A stretch of DNA of 64,000 bases from Sphingobacteriales bacterium. GTDB taxonomy: Bacteria; Bacteroidota; Bacteroidia; Chitinophagales; UBA2359. Shown here one piece after another: positions 1 to 8,663 of this stretch; within the stretch, counting starts at the first letter, position 1, and every line of letters starts with the position of its first letter. A program made the translations under genes and the position numbers. Location of the stretch: assembly GCA_016711295.1 (NCBI GenBank), contig JADJTE010000002.1, positions 372,001-436,000 on the forward strand. Reading direction: 5' to 3'. Under the pieces are notes generated by a model that did no database searches, was not told the DNA's origin, and worked only from the letters and a program-made list of their open reading frames with translations.

Positions 1-386
1 CGTCCGCTAAGGGCATATTCGGCTACTTGTTCTTGGAATGTATATGAACCACCTATACCTGAGCCGATAATTACGCCTACGCGGTTTTTGTCCAATTCGC
101 TATAATCGTTCAATCGCGAGTCGGCAATGGCTTCGTCAGCTACGGCTACGGCATAATGCGAAAAAGTATCTAAACGGCGCACCTCGCGGCGGTCGAAATG
201 ATTGAGCGGGTCGAAATTGCGCACTTCACAAGCAAATTTGGTTTTGAAGTGCGTTGGGTCAAACTTTGTAATAGTAGCAGCACCGCTTTTGCCTTCGGTG
301 AGGTGTTGCCAAAATATAGGGGCTGTATTGCCTAATGGCGTAACAGCCCCCAGACCTGTTACAACTACTCTTTTTAGTTGTATCAT
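1..386 (-). CDS. fabF: 3-oxoacyl-ACP synthase II (KAS II), N-terminal part, cut by the window edge
   Basis: Condensing enzyme that elongates acyl-ACP with malonyl-ACP in cytoplasmic fatty-acid synthesis. Translating the minus strand from the ATG at 386 gives MIQLKRVVVTGLGAVTPLGN, the standard KAS II start, then DRREVRRLDTFSHYAVAVAD and GVIIGSGIGGSYTF, all typical of the FabF N-terminal thiolase fold. About 128 residues are present and open to the window edge; the catalytic Cys and two His residues would lie beyond it. It follows acpP by 53 bp on the same strand, the usual acpP-fabF order, so the two are probably co-transcribed. The family assignment is secure. Confidence 0.93.
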   Translation of the reverse strand, partial: MIQLKRVVVTGLGAVTPLGNTAPIFWQHLTEGKSGAATITKFDPTHFKTKFACEVRNFDPLNHFDRREVRRLDTFSHYAVAVADEAIADSRLNDYSELDKNRVGVIIGSGIGGSYTFQEQVAEYALSG

Positions 387-439
387 AAATAATGAATAGA
401 TTTAGATAAAACCAGCCAAATAGAGCCAGCAATAATACA

Positions 440-682
440 TTAAGCAGCAGAAGCGCGTTCGGTCAGATACTCGATAGCGGCACCTACGGTGGTGATTTTT
501 TCGGCGTGCTCCTCGGGAATGGTTAGGTTGAATTCTTTTTCAAAGTCCATAATCAACTCGACTGTATCGAGCGAATCAGCACCTAAATCATCGACAAAAT
601 GCGATTCGGCTTGGATTTCATCGGCATTAGTGCCCAATTTGGTTTCGATGATTTTGAGTACGCGGCTTTTAATATCAGACAT
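440..682 (-). CDS. acpP: Acyl carrier protein
   Basis: Small acidic carrier of acyl intermediates in fatty-acid synthesis. The 80-residue product has the canonical DDLGADSLDTVEL motif; Ser37 in DSL is the phosphopantetheine attachment site. Length and acidity match the family. The start follows an AT-rich leader, and a TAnnTTTG promoter element lies about 50 bp upstream. It precedes fabF on the same strand, as in most Bacteroidota. Confidence 0.97.
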   Translation of the reverse strand: MSDIKSRVLKIIETKLGTNADEIQAESHFVDDLGADSLDTVELIMDFEKEFNLTIPEEHAEKITTVGAAIEYLTERASAA

Positions 683-728
683 GGTATAAAAAAATTTAAA
701 AGGTAAATGAAAAGTGTGAATTGAGGCA

Positions 729-736
729 CAAAGGTA
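729..736 (-). promoter_or_regulatory. Bacteroidota -7 promoter element for acpP-fabF
   Basis: Minus-strand TACCTTTG fits the Bacteroidota housekeeping -7 consensus TAnnTTTG and lies 47 bp upstream of the acpP start. No clear -33 TTG was found at ideal spacing, so the call rests on this element and its position. Confidence 0.5.
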
Positions 737-776
737 CGATTTTTTTGGTGCATAGGGTTGGGTAATGGGCTATTTT

Positions 777-1715
777 CTACCATATTGCCATTACTTTTTT
801 TCTTTCGCGTAGTTCGCCCAAGCGCAGTTCTACTATATAAATGCCTTGGTTCGGCAGATAAATTTCGGCACGGTGCTGTCCGACATAGAGTTTATTTTCG
901 GGGTTGGTAGGCGTATTGATGGGCTTGCCCAACAAGTCATAGACGTAAATTTGGCAAGTTTCGGGTGTGTTGAGGGCATATTCTACTATGATGCTGCCTT
1001 TTTCGGCATTATTTTGCACGCGCCAGCTATGTGTATCAGCAACGGCTTCGCGCAGCCCTGTGCTATTGCAATTGAAACCACTACACGGATAATTATCATA
1101 GCAGGCTTGTTTGGGCACAAAGCAGGGGCAATCGGTGCTCAATTGGGCTTGGTTCAGCAGTATGAATCGGTTGAGAAACGAAGCGCAGCCATAAGTACCC
1201 AAGAAATCGGTATTGTCTATTTGGTTGTCGGGTGTTGTGTTGTCTAAAAGTAATTCAATGCTTTGGCACAAACACGCGCTGCAAGCACCTAAGCTATTAC
1301 AGTCGCCTGATTGATATATTTTATATACCTCATCAACCGTAGCAACGATAGAAGCGGTGCGGTATTCGCTCACCGTGCCATCGGTGCAGAGGGTTTGTAT
1401 GCTCACCGCTGCTACGTTCCAGCCGAGGGGCAGTAGCGAGAAGTTGAACTGGGTATTTGTAGTATTGCTTTGCGCCAAAGCGATGCCGTCGACGGCTACT
1501 TCGTAGTGATAAGCAGTAGCATTAGTGGCGGGCTGCCACGATACATATACCGAATCGACCACCTGACCGCTGTCGTCATTTACTGCGGCGTGTAGTAGTA
1601 GGGTAGGGGCAGCGGGCGGTGGCAAGCAGGCGGTTGTTTGCGCCCTGCACCGTAGTGTGGTGCCCCATAGTAGGGCTGCGCTGGCAAAAACGAACAATAA
1701 ACAAGACTGTTTCAT
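777..1715 (-). CDS. Secreted protein with fibronectin-III-like domain and T9SS type A sorting domain
   Basis: A 312-residue exported protein of unknown function. It starts with a signal peptide (MKQSCLLFVFASAALLWG..., cleavage near CRAQ). Residues about 35-125 resemble a fibronectin type III fold (VDSVYVSWQPATNATAYHYE). A Cys-rich middle follows at about 138-215. The last 80 residues form a T9SS type A sorting domain (YALNTPETCQIYVYDLLGKP ... GIYIVELRLGE ... KKVMAIW). It should therefore cross the outer membrane by type IX secretion and be anchored or released. It lies just upstream of acpP on the same strand, but acpP has its own promoter element, so the two are probably unrelated. Confidence 0.75.
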   Translation of the reverse strand: MKQSCLLFVFASAALLWGTTLRCRAQTTACLPPPAAPTLLLHAAVNDDSGQVVDSVYVSWQPATNATAYHYEVAVDGIALAQSNTTNTQFNFSLLPLGWNVAAVSIQTLCTDGTVSEYRTASIVATVDEVYKIYQSGDCNSLGACSACLCQSIELLLDNTTPDNQIDNTDFLGTYGCASFLNRFILLNQAQLSTDCPCFVPKQACYDNYPCSGFNCNSTGLREAVADTHSWRVQNNAEKGSIIVEYALNTPETCQIYVYDLLGKPINTPTNPENKLYVGQHRAEIYLPNQGIYIVELRLGELRERKKVMAIW

Positions 1716-1750
1716 GGTGCTTGAAGGGTGTTTGGCGTGAAACAGAGAAT

Positions 1751-1850
1751 AGACTTCTTGCGAAAGTAAAAAATCGAAAATTTAACCTTAATTTGGGAAA
1801 TGCAGAAATTACACATTAATCCCTGCCGTAGGCATATTATATCGGTAGCA
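1751..1850. repeat. Fragment of the long (about 303 bp) MITE-like element
   Basis: This stretch aligns with positions 52571-52680 of the long repeat. Shared blocks include CTTCTTGCGAAAGTAAAAAA, TTTGGGAAATGCAGAAATTA and GTAGGCAT.TTATAT.GGTAGCA. Identity looks about 80 percent by eye. The terminal GTAACTATTTAG repeats are absent, so this is an internal remnant. It lies directly upstream of the gene starting at 1715. Confidence 0.65.
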
Positions 1851-1901
1851 AGTATAATCGTCAAAAAATCGCCACTCCGAAATCGATAAAACATTAGCTC
1901 A

Positions 1902-3617
1902 TTAGCGCACTTTTACCGCTTTGAGGGTTTTATTTTGGCTATGGCTGCGTAGTTGTAATAGATAGATGCCTTCGGGCAAATCTGTCCAGCCTTTTACGTC
2001 CAATTGGTAGGGTAGGTTTGCTATTACTTGCGCGTTGTGTTCGAAGAGCAATTGCCCCGACAGACTGAATAAGCCGTAGCTGATAATTTCGCTTTGGTCG
2101 GCATAATAATATAATGTGAGGTTATTGCTACTGGGGTTGGGATAGACAAACGCATTTTTGCCAAATTGTTCGACCAAGTTAGTAGAAAGGTATTGCATCG
2201 CCAAACCAAAATTGGGCAATCCGTAGCCCACCGAATCGTTGGGGTTGAGGTAGCGGTCGGCACTTTGTTGTATATTGTGGATAATGTCCATATTATTGAG
2301 CGTACGGTCGTATTGCCATAAGCAGGTAGCCAATCCTGCCACCAGAGGCGATGAATACGAAGTGCCGCTGCCTTTTTCGAGTGCGCCCGCAGTATTGACA
2401 TACGCGGTTCGGTGCCCTTGCCCTACGACATTGGGCTTAATGCGTCCGTCCGAACTGGGTCGCGCGAGCTAAAAGTGGCGTAGGCTGCTAAGGAATCTAC
2501 CGCGCCTACGGTCAAAACACTATCGGCATCGGCGGGGGCGGTGATATGTTGCCATGCCTTATTGCCTTGGTTGCCTGCGCTTGTTACGACTAATATACCT
2601 TTGGAGGCGGCAATATCTGCGCCGCGTGTCACAATAGCTACCTGACCGTCCATGTCTTCGTAATTGTAATTCATATACGAATAGTCAAAAATACTGTATC
2701 CCAATGAGCTATTGATGACATCGACCCCTACGCTGTCGGCAAATTCGGCACCTGCTACCCAATTATATTCTTCGATGCTTGTTTCTGTGCTACCTTCTTC
2801 GGTTCTGATGAGCCAATAGTCGGCTTCGGGTGCCGCGCCTACATAAAAGTCGGGTTGATTGCCGCCCATAATCGCAAACACATTAGCACCGTGCGAGCTA
2901 TGGTCATAGACATAACCGTCGAAATCGACAAAATCGCGTGCCTAATATTTGTCCGTTGGCAAAGTGTTGGGCAAATACGGGATTAACATCGACCTTAGAA
3001 AAACCCGCGTCTAAAATAGCAACGGTCATGCCCGCGCCTTTTAGCCCGTTTTGATGTAGGAGATGCCCATTCATCATTTCTATTTGGTGCTTGGCGGTGC
3101 GTAGTAGAGGCTGTCGTCGTCTGTTTCGTCACTCAAACCCGGGCATATTAGTAGCTGGGTGATTGCCGCCACCTATGCGACCCGCTTTTTTAGCTACTGC
3201 CTTGGTTTGTTGCACAAAAGGCAATTCTTGTATTGCCAGCAGCGTAGCACTATCATTTACTTGTACTACTACGCCATTGAACCATTTAGACGGATACAAA
3301 ACCGTGGCCCCCATGTCGCGCACAGTAGCTATATAATTCGGATTGACGGGCAAATCGTTGTTTTGTAGGGCAATGCCGTATTGCGACCGTCGGGCTAAGG
3401 CTTTTTCGGACAAAAAATTTTCGGGCGATGAAAGTGAGTAAGGCGTACCGTTTTTGTCGGAAAATTGAATCCAATATTTTTTAAATTCGAGCTGGGCAAA
3501 GATAGCATTAGAGCAAGTAAGCACCAAACCGATAGCCATACCTATTCCCATGCACCAGCGGCGAAAGGTATAGGTATAAGTCGGCGATGAGATAATGATA
3601 TGGAATGAATTAGACAT
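1902..3617 (-). pseudogene. Subtilisin-like (S8) serine peptidase with T9SS sorting domain, broken by several frameshifts
   Basis: Pieces in different frames assemble into one secreted subtilase of about 570 residues. The N-terminus (from 3617) has a signal peptide ending near NAIFAQ and the Bacteroidota S8 prodomain (YWIQFSDKNGTPYSLSSPENF, KALARRSQYGI). The catalytic Asp lies in GMTVAILDAGF (about 3030), the His in YDHSSHGANVFAIMGG (about 2890), the oxyanion-hole region in VTSAGNQGN (about 2570) and the Ser in GSGTSYSSPLVAGLATC (about 2350). A T9SS domain (YGLFSLSGQLLFEHNAQ ... GIYLLQLRS) ends it. Frame breaks fall near 3130, 3080, 2938 and 2465. All catalytic residues survive, so the breaks look like single-base sequence errors rather than decay. 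Confidence 0.8.
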
Positions 3618-3722
3618 TGGTCAATGAGTAGGTAGAAAAAGAGGGGAAATGTCGGTTAATGCAATTGGGATAATAGCAACGGGTTGGTGCAGCACAATAT
3701 GCTTGTGATAGATGGACAAACG

Positions 3723-3844
3723 GTAACTATTTAGCCTTGTAGGGGAAATAGCCATTTCTAATCGAATATGCAGCGATGTCGGGCATTATTAGATAAACAT
3801 TGCTCATTACCCCATACCCAAAACCCTATACCCTAAATAGTTAC
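3723..3844 (+). repeat. Short MITE-like element, copy A (122 bp)
   Basis: Runs from GTAACTATTTAGCC to CCCTAAATAGTTAC, the inverted termini shared by all copies. It is flanked by a perfect 8-bp direct repeat, GACAAACG, at 3715-3722 and 3845-3852, which fits a target-site duplication. No ORF is inside. It occupies the gap between the subtilase and the DUF349 gene (3618-4066); the rest of that gap is AT-rich leader with no other feature seen except the promoter at 4026. Confidence 0.85.
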
Positions 3845-4025
3845 GACAAACGGTTGAGGCATCGATAGTTTCATCTATATCGAAAGGGATAGCTCGTGAT
3901 ATTATCAATGCGCGTTTAATCCTGCAAATTTAAGGTAAAACATCGGAATTGTGGCAAAGTTTAACAAAATATAGATAGTGGGTTAAAAAACACGCTCAAT
4001 ATACTATTATCTTGGCATTATTAAG

Positions 4026-4033
4026 TATCTTTG
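4026..4033 (+). promoter_or_regulatory. Bacteroidota -7 promoter element for the DUF349 gene
   Basis: TATCTTTG matches TAnnTTTG and lies 33 bp before the ATG at 4067, a position that fits a short leader. Confidence 0.5.
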
Positions 4034-4066
4034 CGCCCCGAATGACCAAATTTAAATAACCCTTTC

Positions 4067-5926
4067 ATGAAAGAGGCATTAATCGCACGCTTGTCGGCTT
4101 TATTAACCGACGGCGAATTTAAGCAAATCCGTGATGAAGTAGGCGAAATCGCGCAAGAATATCGCAAATTACTTCGCAGCGAACGCAATATAGCCATAGA
4201 AGCCCACAAAGCCGAAGGCAAAACCCCCGAAGAGTTTGTCGCACCCGAAAAAGACGAATTCGATACCCAATTCGATGAGCTATTTGTTTCGTATAACGAG
4301 AAAAAAGAGCAATATCAACAACAACGCGCCGAAGCAGATGCCCGCCGCGCCGAAGCCCAACAACGCCGCGCCGAAGAAGATAAGCAACGCATGGAAGCAC
4401 AAGCAGAAGCGGTCAAAGAACTGACCGCCTTAGTCGAAAGCGGCGAGCAAAATAACGAAGCCTTTGCGCAATTCAAAAACATACAGGCAAAATGGAAAGC
4501 AATCGGGCGAGTATCACTCGACAACGAAATGGCAAAAAAAATACACGCCGATTTCAACCACCAATTAGACCTATTCAGACATAACCGAAAAATAGCCCTC
4601 GATTTGTTAGAATTAGACTATGCCAAAAACTTAGCGGTCAAAGAATACTTATTGGCTAAATTAGAACATCTATCCGAGGCAGATAATGCCAACGACATCG
4701 CGGTACAGATGAAACAATACCAAGCCGAATGGAACAAAACCGGACCCGTAGGGCGCAACGAGCGCGAAGCTATTAACGAACGCTTCAAAACGCTTGCCGA
4801 TAAGATATACGGCAAAATCCAGCACCACTTTACCGAACGCCGCGAACAATTGACGCATAATGCCGAAGCCAAACAAGCCTTGATTGACAGAATAAATGCC
4901 ATCAATGCCACCGACCTACTGCCCGAAAATGCCGAAGCTACTTTTAAAGAAGTAGTAGCCCTCCAAGAGGCTTGGAAAGGAACGGGCTATTCGACCAAAA
5001 ACGAAGAATATTGGCAGACTTCCCGCACAGCTTGCGATGAATTTTTTAATCACCGCAAAGCCCTACTCCGCGAGGGTGATAAAGTACGCGAAGCACACAA
5101 ACAAACCAAAATTGCCTTGTGCGAAAAAGCCGAGTCGCTACAACACGACACCGAATGGGTGCAGACCAGCGACATATTAATCAAACTGCAAAAAGAATGG
5201 CAAACCATCGGTTCGGCGGGTAAAAGCGATGAAAATCGCCTGTGGAATAGATTCCGCGAAGCCTGCGACAAGTTTTTTGCCGCTAAAAAAGAACATTTTG
5301 CCGGATTAGACCAAAATCAAGAAGCCAACTTACAAGCCAAAGAAGCCTTGATTTACCGTATTGCCGAATACCAATTTGATAACGAAGATATCGAAGGCGG
5401 CTTCGATGCCCTCAAAGCATTTGCCGACGAATGGGCAAGCATCGGATTAGTGCCCATCAAGGAGAAAAACCGCATCCAGACGCTCTACAAAAAAGCCTTA
5501 GATGCACGCTATGCCGAAATCAAAAAAATGCGCGAAGATAGCCGTATCACTCGCGTATCGGGCGCATTCCGCAAACACTTAGACAACGTGCGCCAAAACG
5601 CAGGAAGCGGCAACGCCGAACGCGCCATGAACCGCGAAGAAGACAAATTGCGCTACCAAATAGAGGCATTAGAAGAAGAAATCGCACGCTACGAAAACAA
5701 CTTGGGCTTTTTTAGCATGGGCAACAAAAATGCTAAAAACCCATTGATGGAAGACGAAGAAGAGAAAATGACAAAACTCAAAAGCGATATCCAAGACCTA
5801 CGCACCCGCCTCAAAGTGCTGGCTACTCCCGCCCCCTCGCCCGTAGCCGAAATAGAGGCAGAAGCCCCCGCCGAGATAGAGCACGTAGCCGAGGTAGAAA
5901 CCAATACCGATGCTGACGCTGAATAG
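4067..5926 (+). CDS. DUF349 repeat protein
   Basis: A 619-residue, highly charged, mostly helical cytoplasmic protein. It has at least five DUF349 repeats, each centred on a W..IG/TG motif: IQAKWKAIGRV (about 147), YQAEWNKTGPVGR (about 222), LQEAWKGTGYS (about 302), LQKEWQTIGSAG (about 379) and FADEWASIGLVPIKEKNR (about 456). Residues 85-130 are a coiled coil rich in Arg, Ala, Glu and Gln, and a second coiled coil lies at about 525-590 (LEEEIARYENNLGFF). The tail is an acidic Ala/Pro/Glu-rich segment. DUF349 proteins are widespread in Bacteroidota; I know of no assigned reaction. The frame is intact and a strong hairpin terminator follows. Confidence 0.9.
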   Translation: MKEALIARLSALLTDGEFKQIRDEVGEIAQEYRKLLRSERNIAIEAHKAEGKTPEEFVAPEKDEFDTQFDELFVSYNEKKEQYQQQRAEADARRAEAQQRRAEEDKQRMEAQAEAVKELTALVESGEQNNEAFAQFKNIQAKWKAIGRVSLDNEMAKKIHADFNHQLDLFRHNRKIALDLLELDYAKNLAVKEYLLAKLEHLSEADNANDIAVQMKQYQAEWNKTGPVGRNEREAINERFKTLADKIYGKIQHHFTERREQLTHNAEAKQALIDRINAINATDLLPENAEATFKEVVALQEAWKGTGYSTKNEEYWQTSRTACDEFFNHRKALLREGDKVREAHKQTKIALCEKAESLQHDTEWVQTSDILIKLQKEWQTIGSAGKSDENRLWNRFREACDKFFAAKKEHFAGLDQNQEANLQAKEALIYRIAEYQFDNEDIEGGFDALKAFADEWASIGLVPIKEKNRIQTLYKKALDARYAEIKKMREDSRITRVSGAFRKHLDNVRQNAGSGNAERAMNREEDKLRYQIEALEEEIARYENNLGFFSMGNKNAKNPLMEDEEEKMTKLKSDIQDLRTRLKVLATPAPSPVAEIEAEAPAEIEHVAEVETNTDADAE

Positions 5927-5982
5927 AATAGCGATAATGTAGCGAGAGGTGAGTTAGCTTTTATATTAAACAACATCTCTAT

Positions 5983-6032
5983 ACGGGTACTATCCGAATA
6001 AGCATATTCGCATAGTACCCGTTCTTACTTTT
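5983..6032 (+). terminator. Hairpin terminator between the DUF349 gene and nadC
   Basis: ACGGGTACTAT (5983-5993) pairs perfectly with ATAGTACCCGT (6012-6022), and CGAATA/TATTCG extends the stem across a single mismatch around a 4-nt loop. A T-rich tail (TTCTTACTTTTTG) follows. It is placed to end DUF349 transcription. Confidence 0.8.
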
Positions 6033-6065
6033 TGAAAACCCATTACCCAAGCAATATCATTAACC

Positions 6066-6918
6066 ATGGCTACCGACAACAAGCACCAGCTAATCGAACA
6101 ATTCATAGCGGCTGCCTTTGCCGAAGATATTGGCGACGGCGACCATACCTCTTTGGCATGCCTACCACCCAATGCGCAAAAAAAAGCCCGTTTGTTAGTC
6201 AAACAAAACGGTGTGGTAGCAGGCGTTGAATTAGCCCTACAAATTTTTAACCATATCGACCCCCACCTATCCGTCGAAGTACTGATTGCCGACGGAACGC
6301 CCATCAAAAAAGGGGATATAGTGCTAACAGGCGGGCGCGGCGCGTAGCATCTTGACCGCCGAGCGGCTCGTACTCAATTGTATGCAGCGCATGAGCGGCG
6401 TAGCAACACTTACGGCGCAATACGTAGCAGCAGTTGCGGGCACTCGCGCCGTTATTTTAGATACCCGCAAAACAACGCCTAATTTTCGTTATTTCGAAAA
6501 ATGGGCAGTGCGCTTGGGCGGCGGGCAAAATCATCGCTTCGGGCTATACGATATGGTGATGATAAAAGACAATCACCACGACTTTTGTGGCGGTATTGCC
6601 AACGCCATACGCCAAACCCGCCAATATTTGAGCGACCAACAACGCGACCTACGCATCGAAGTGGAGGTGCGCAACCTCAGCGAATTAGACGAAGCCCTGT
6701 CCGTAGGTCAAATAGACCGAATTATGCTCGATAACTTCGACGTGCCTACGCTGCGCCAAGCCGTAGAACGCATTGCCCAACGCTACGAAACCGAAGCATC
6801 GGGCGGCATTACCCTCGATACCATCAGAGCCGTAGCCCAAACAGATGTCGATTATATCTCGGTAGGCGCACTGACCCATTCGTATAAAAGCCTCGATTTG
6901 AGTTTGAAAGCCTATTAA
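6066..6918 (+). pseudogene. nadC: Nicotinate-nucleotide pyrophosphorylase (carboxylating), one frameshift
   Basis: Converts quinolinate and PRPP to nicotinate mononucleotide in de novo NAD synthesis. The N-terminal piece (FAEDIGDGDHTSLACLP, VAGVELALQIF) is in one frame to about 6340. The rest continues in another frame from about 6350 (SILTAERLVLNCMQRMSGVA). It includes the quinolinate/PRPP site DTRKTTPNFRYFEKWAVRLG, GGGQNHRFGLYDMVMIKDNH, EVEVRNLSELDEAL, and the C-terminal DYISVGALTHSYKSLDLSLK. About 284 residues in total, normal for NadC. The break lies in the GC-rich stretch around 6335-6350. All catalytic motifs are present, so the gene is probably functional in the organism. It is followed by a convergent gene 4 bp away. 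Confidence 0.9.
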
Positions 6919-6922
6919 GCGT

Positions 6923-7713
6923 TTAGCCAAAAAACGCAATATCGCGCTCGCGGATGATATATTGCCAATTAGGTGCTTTTTCGCGCTGCACGGCTTGGGC
7001 TACAAATTCGATGATGTCTTGCCGCCTATGTAGGGGCATATTGGTGCGCTGCTCCCATTCGCTTTCGGGCGGTATATCAATGCCAAAATGGTAATTGCCG
7101 CCATACATTTCGTGGTAAAATTCAAGGCGGATATCGCCTTCGATATAGACGACTGTGCCCGACCGATAAGTACCATCAAACTCAACGCGGCGCGAAAAAT
7201 GCTCTTGCAATTGTAGCAAGGCTTTTTGGCGCAGAACCAAATCTTGTTCGACCAATTCGTTGCCGAAGCCATCGCGATAAACGCGGCGAGCAGATGCGTT
7301 GTATTCGTCAACACTATTGGGCTTGCGGCGAATGAGCTATCGCAGGTGGAGGTACGTTGGTGGCTTGGTCGGTGGCGGCATATTTGACGAAATACAAAAG
7401 ATGCTTTGCCGCCTTTGGGGTGTTCTATTTCGAGCAGGTAGCGGTCGGGAGCAAGAGGCAGCGTATCCCACAAAATTTGTACTGAACCATTGATGCGCTC
7501 CGCTAGTAACGATTGTTCTACTACTGTATCGGTGCCTTGTGCTACAAGGCGCAAAGTGCCATAGCCTCGACCGCCGTATTCGGGTAGCCAAACAATGAGT
7601 TGTTGGCAATCGGGATAATGGACAAACCGAGCAGTGAGCAAACCAATGTCCTTGGCATTGTCGCCCGTATTGACGATATCGCCCAATTTGATTTGTCCGT
7701 AATATGATTCCAT
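6923..7713 (-). pseudogene. Uncharacterised protein, about 262 residues, two frameshifts
   Basis: I do not recognise the family. The N-terminal part (7713 down to about 7390) reads MESYYGQIKLGDIVNTGDNA ... RFVHYPDCQQLIVWLPEYGG ... APDRYLLEIEHPKGGKASFVF. A middle piece in a second frame has VKYAATDQATNVPPP. The C-terminal piece (to 6923) has RRVYRDGFGNELVEQDLVLR, a stretch with DGTYRSGTVVYIEGDIRLEF and HFGIDIPPESEWEQRT, and ends NWQYIIRERDIAFFG. There is no signal peptide or membrane segment, so it is probably cytoplasmic. Frame changes lie near 7385 and 7325. A TAnnTTTG promoter element lies about 55 bp upstream of the start. Confidence 0.6.
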
Positions 7714-7766
7714 CTGTAAGCAGTAATAGGATTGGTGGGTCGCCTAAGCGATGGGCATAAGTAGCG

Positions 7767-7774
7767 CAAAGATA
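7767..7774 (-). promoter_or_regulatory. Bacteroidota -7 promoter element for the gene at 6923-7713
   Basis: Minus-strand TATCTTTG matches TAnnTTTG and lies 54 bp upstream of the start at 7713. Confidence 0.5.
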
Positions 7775-7810
7775 GGTCATTTTGGACCCAACAACGCAAT
7801 AAAAGACGCG

Positions 7811-7935
7811 ATTATTTAGGGTACGGGGTTTTGGGTGTGGAGCAATTGGGCTATGCCTATCTAATAATGCCCGACATCGCTGCATATTCGATTAGAGATA
7901 GCTATTTTCTTGCCCTGATAAGGGTAAATGGTTAC
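7811..7935 (-). repeat. Short MITE-like element, copy B (diverged)
   Basis: In reverse orientation relative to copy A: ATTATTTAGGGTACGGGGTT at the left, the conserved core CTAATAATGCCCGACATCGC and TGCATATTCGATTAGA in the middle, GGTAAATGGTTAC at the right. Both termini have drifted and no clean 8-bp duplication is visible (TAAAAGAC against TAAAATGC at best). It is one of the oldest-looking copies. Confidence 0.75.
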
Positions 7936-7971
7936 TAAAATGCTACAAAAAAACGCCGTCTCCAAAAAAAT

Positions 7972-7987
7972 ATCGTAAAAAAACGAT
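7972..7987. promoter_or_regulatory. Candidate ArsR operator 1 upstream of arsR
   Basis: Perfect inverted repeat ATCGT-N6-ACGAT (16 bp). The same form recurs at 8014-8029 with one mismatch and perfectly at 8581-8596 between arsR and arsM. It lies about 250 bp upstream of the arsR start. Binding by ArsR is inferred from spacing, symmetry and recurrence only. Confidence 0.5.
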
Positions 7988-8013
7988 GAAATGTTTGGCG
8001 GTTCCAAATATTC

Positions 8014-8029
8014 ATCGTAATTTTGCGAT
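8014..8029. promoter_or_regulatory. Candidate ArsR operator 2 upstream of arsR
   Basis: ATCGT-N6-GCGAT, the same 16-bp symmetry with one mismatched position. Its start is 42 bp (about four helical turns) after operator 1, which would put both on one face of the DNA. The remaining 200 bp before arsR show no other clear element. Confidence 0.45.
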
Positions 8030-8233
8030 TAAATAACTCGTGTTACGCAGCATAGCTTAAAATGCTGTTTAAACGACCTTTAAACGAGGTATTTTTATAG
8101 CATAGAAAAGCCAATTTTATCTCAAAAATCGTTGTGGCGGGTCTAAGGGGCTAATCCGGCGTTTTTGGGCAGGTAAAAACCGATTGGCAGAAAGATGACT
8201 CTGCGTAACATCAGTAAATAAACAACAATCTAC

Positions 8234-8560
8234 ATGCCCCGCACGCGCAAAACCGAATTTACGAGCAGTGACAATTGTATTGCCGAATATGCCAAAGCAC
8301 TTGCTCACCCCGCAAGGGTAGCTATCGTACGCTTGTTGGCACAGAAACAAACTTGTATTTGTGGCGATATTGTAGATGAACTGCCCTTAGCACAAAGCAC
8401 TGTTTCGCAGCATTTAAAAGCCCTCAAAGATGCAGGGCTGATACAAGGTTCTATCGACGGTACTAAGGTTTGTTATTGCCTCCATACCGAAGCACTGCAA
8501 CAAATAAGAGACTTGTTCGGAAATTTGTTCGACCGTTTGATAGATCATAGTTGCTGCTGA
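8234..8560 (+). CDS. arsR: ArsR/SmtB-family metalloregulatory repressor
   Basis: A 108-residue winged-helix repressor. Residues about 16-36 carry EYAKALAHPARVAIVRLLA, and the recognition helix is in LPLAQSTVSQHLKALKDAGL (51-70). Cys41 and Cys43 (QTCICGDIV) sit at the start of the helix where arsenic-sensing ArsR proteins place their thiolates; Cys80/Cys82 and a C-terminal Cys107-Cys108 pair add possible As(III) ligands. It is followed 103 bp later by an arsenite methyltransferase, which supports arsenic sensing. Three ATCGT-N6-ACGAT-type repeats nearby are its candidate operators. The frame is intact and ends with TGA. Confidence 0.88.
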   Translation: MPRTRKTEFTSSDNCIAEYAKALAHPARVAIVRLLAQKQTCICGDIVDELPLAQSTVSQHLKALKDAGLIQGSIDGTKVCYCLHTEALQQIRDLFGNLFDRLIDHSCC

Positions 8561-8580
8561 CTTTTTTTTTGTGCTTATTT

Positions 8581-8596
8581 ATCGTGTTTTTACGAT
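8581..8596. promoter_or_regulatory. Candidate ArsR operator 3 between arsR and arsM
   Basis: Perfect ATCGT-N6-ACGAT repeat, 20 bp after the arsR stop and 67 bp before arsM, in the arsR-arsM intergenic region (8561-8663). It suggests arsM has its own ArsR-controlled promoter. Confidence 0.5.
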
Positions 8597-8663
8597 GAAT
8601 ATATACATACCTCAACACCTACTTTTACCAAAAACATAATTTTTAATTAAAAATCATTATTTT

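Noticed and set aside
4119..5976. Minus-strand ORFs across the DUF349 gene
   Set aside because: They are antisense shadows produced by its biased codon use; the plus-strand protein has five recognisable repeats.
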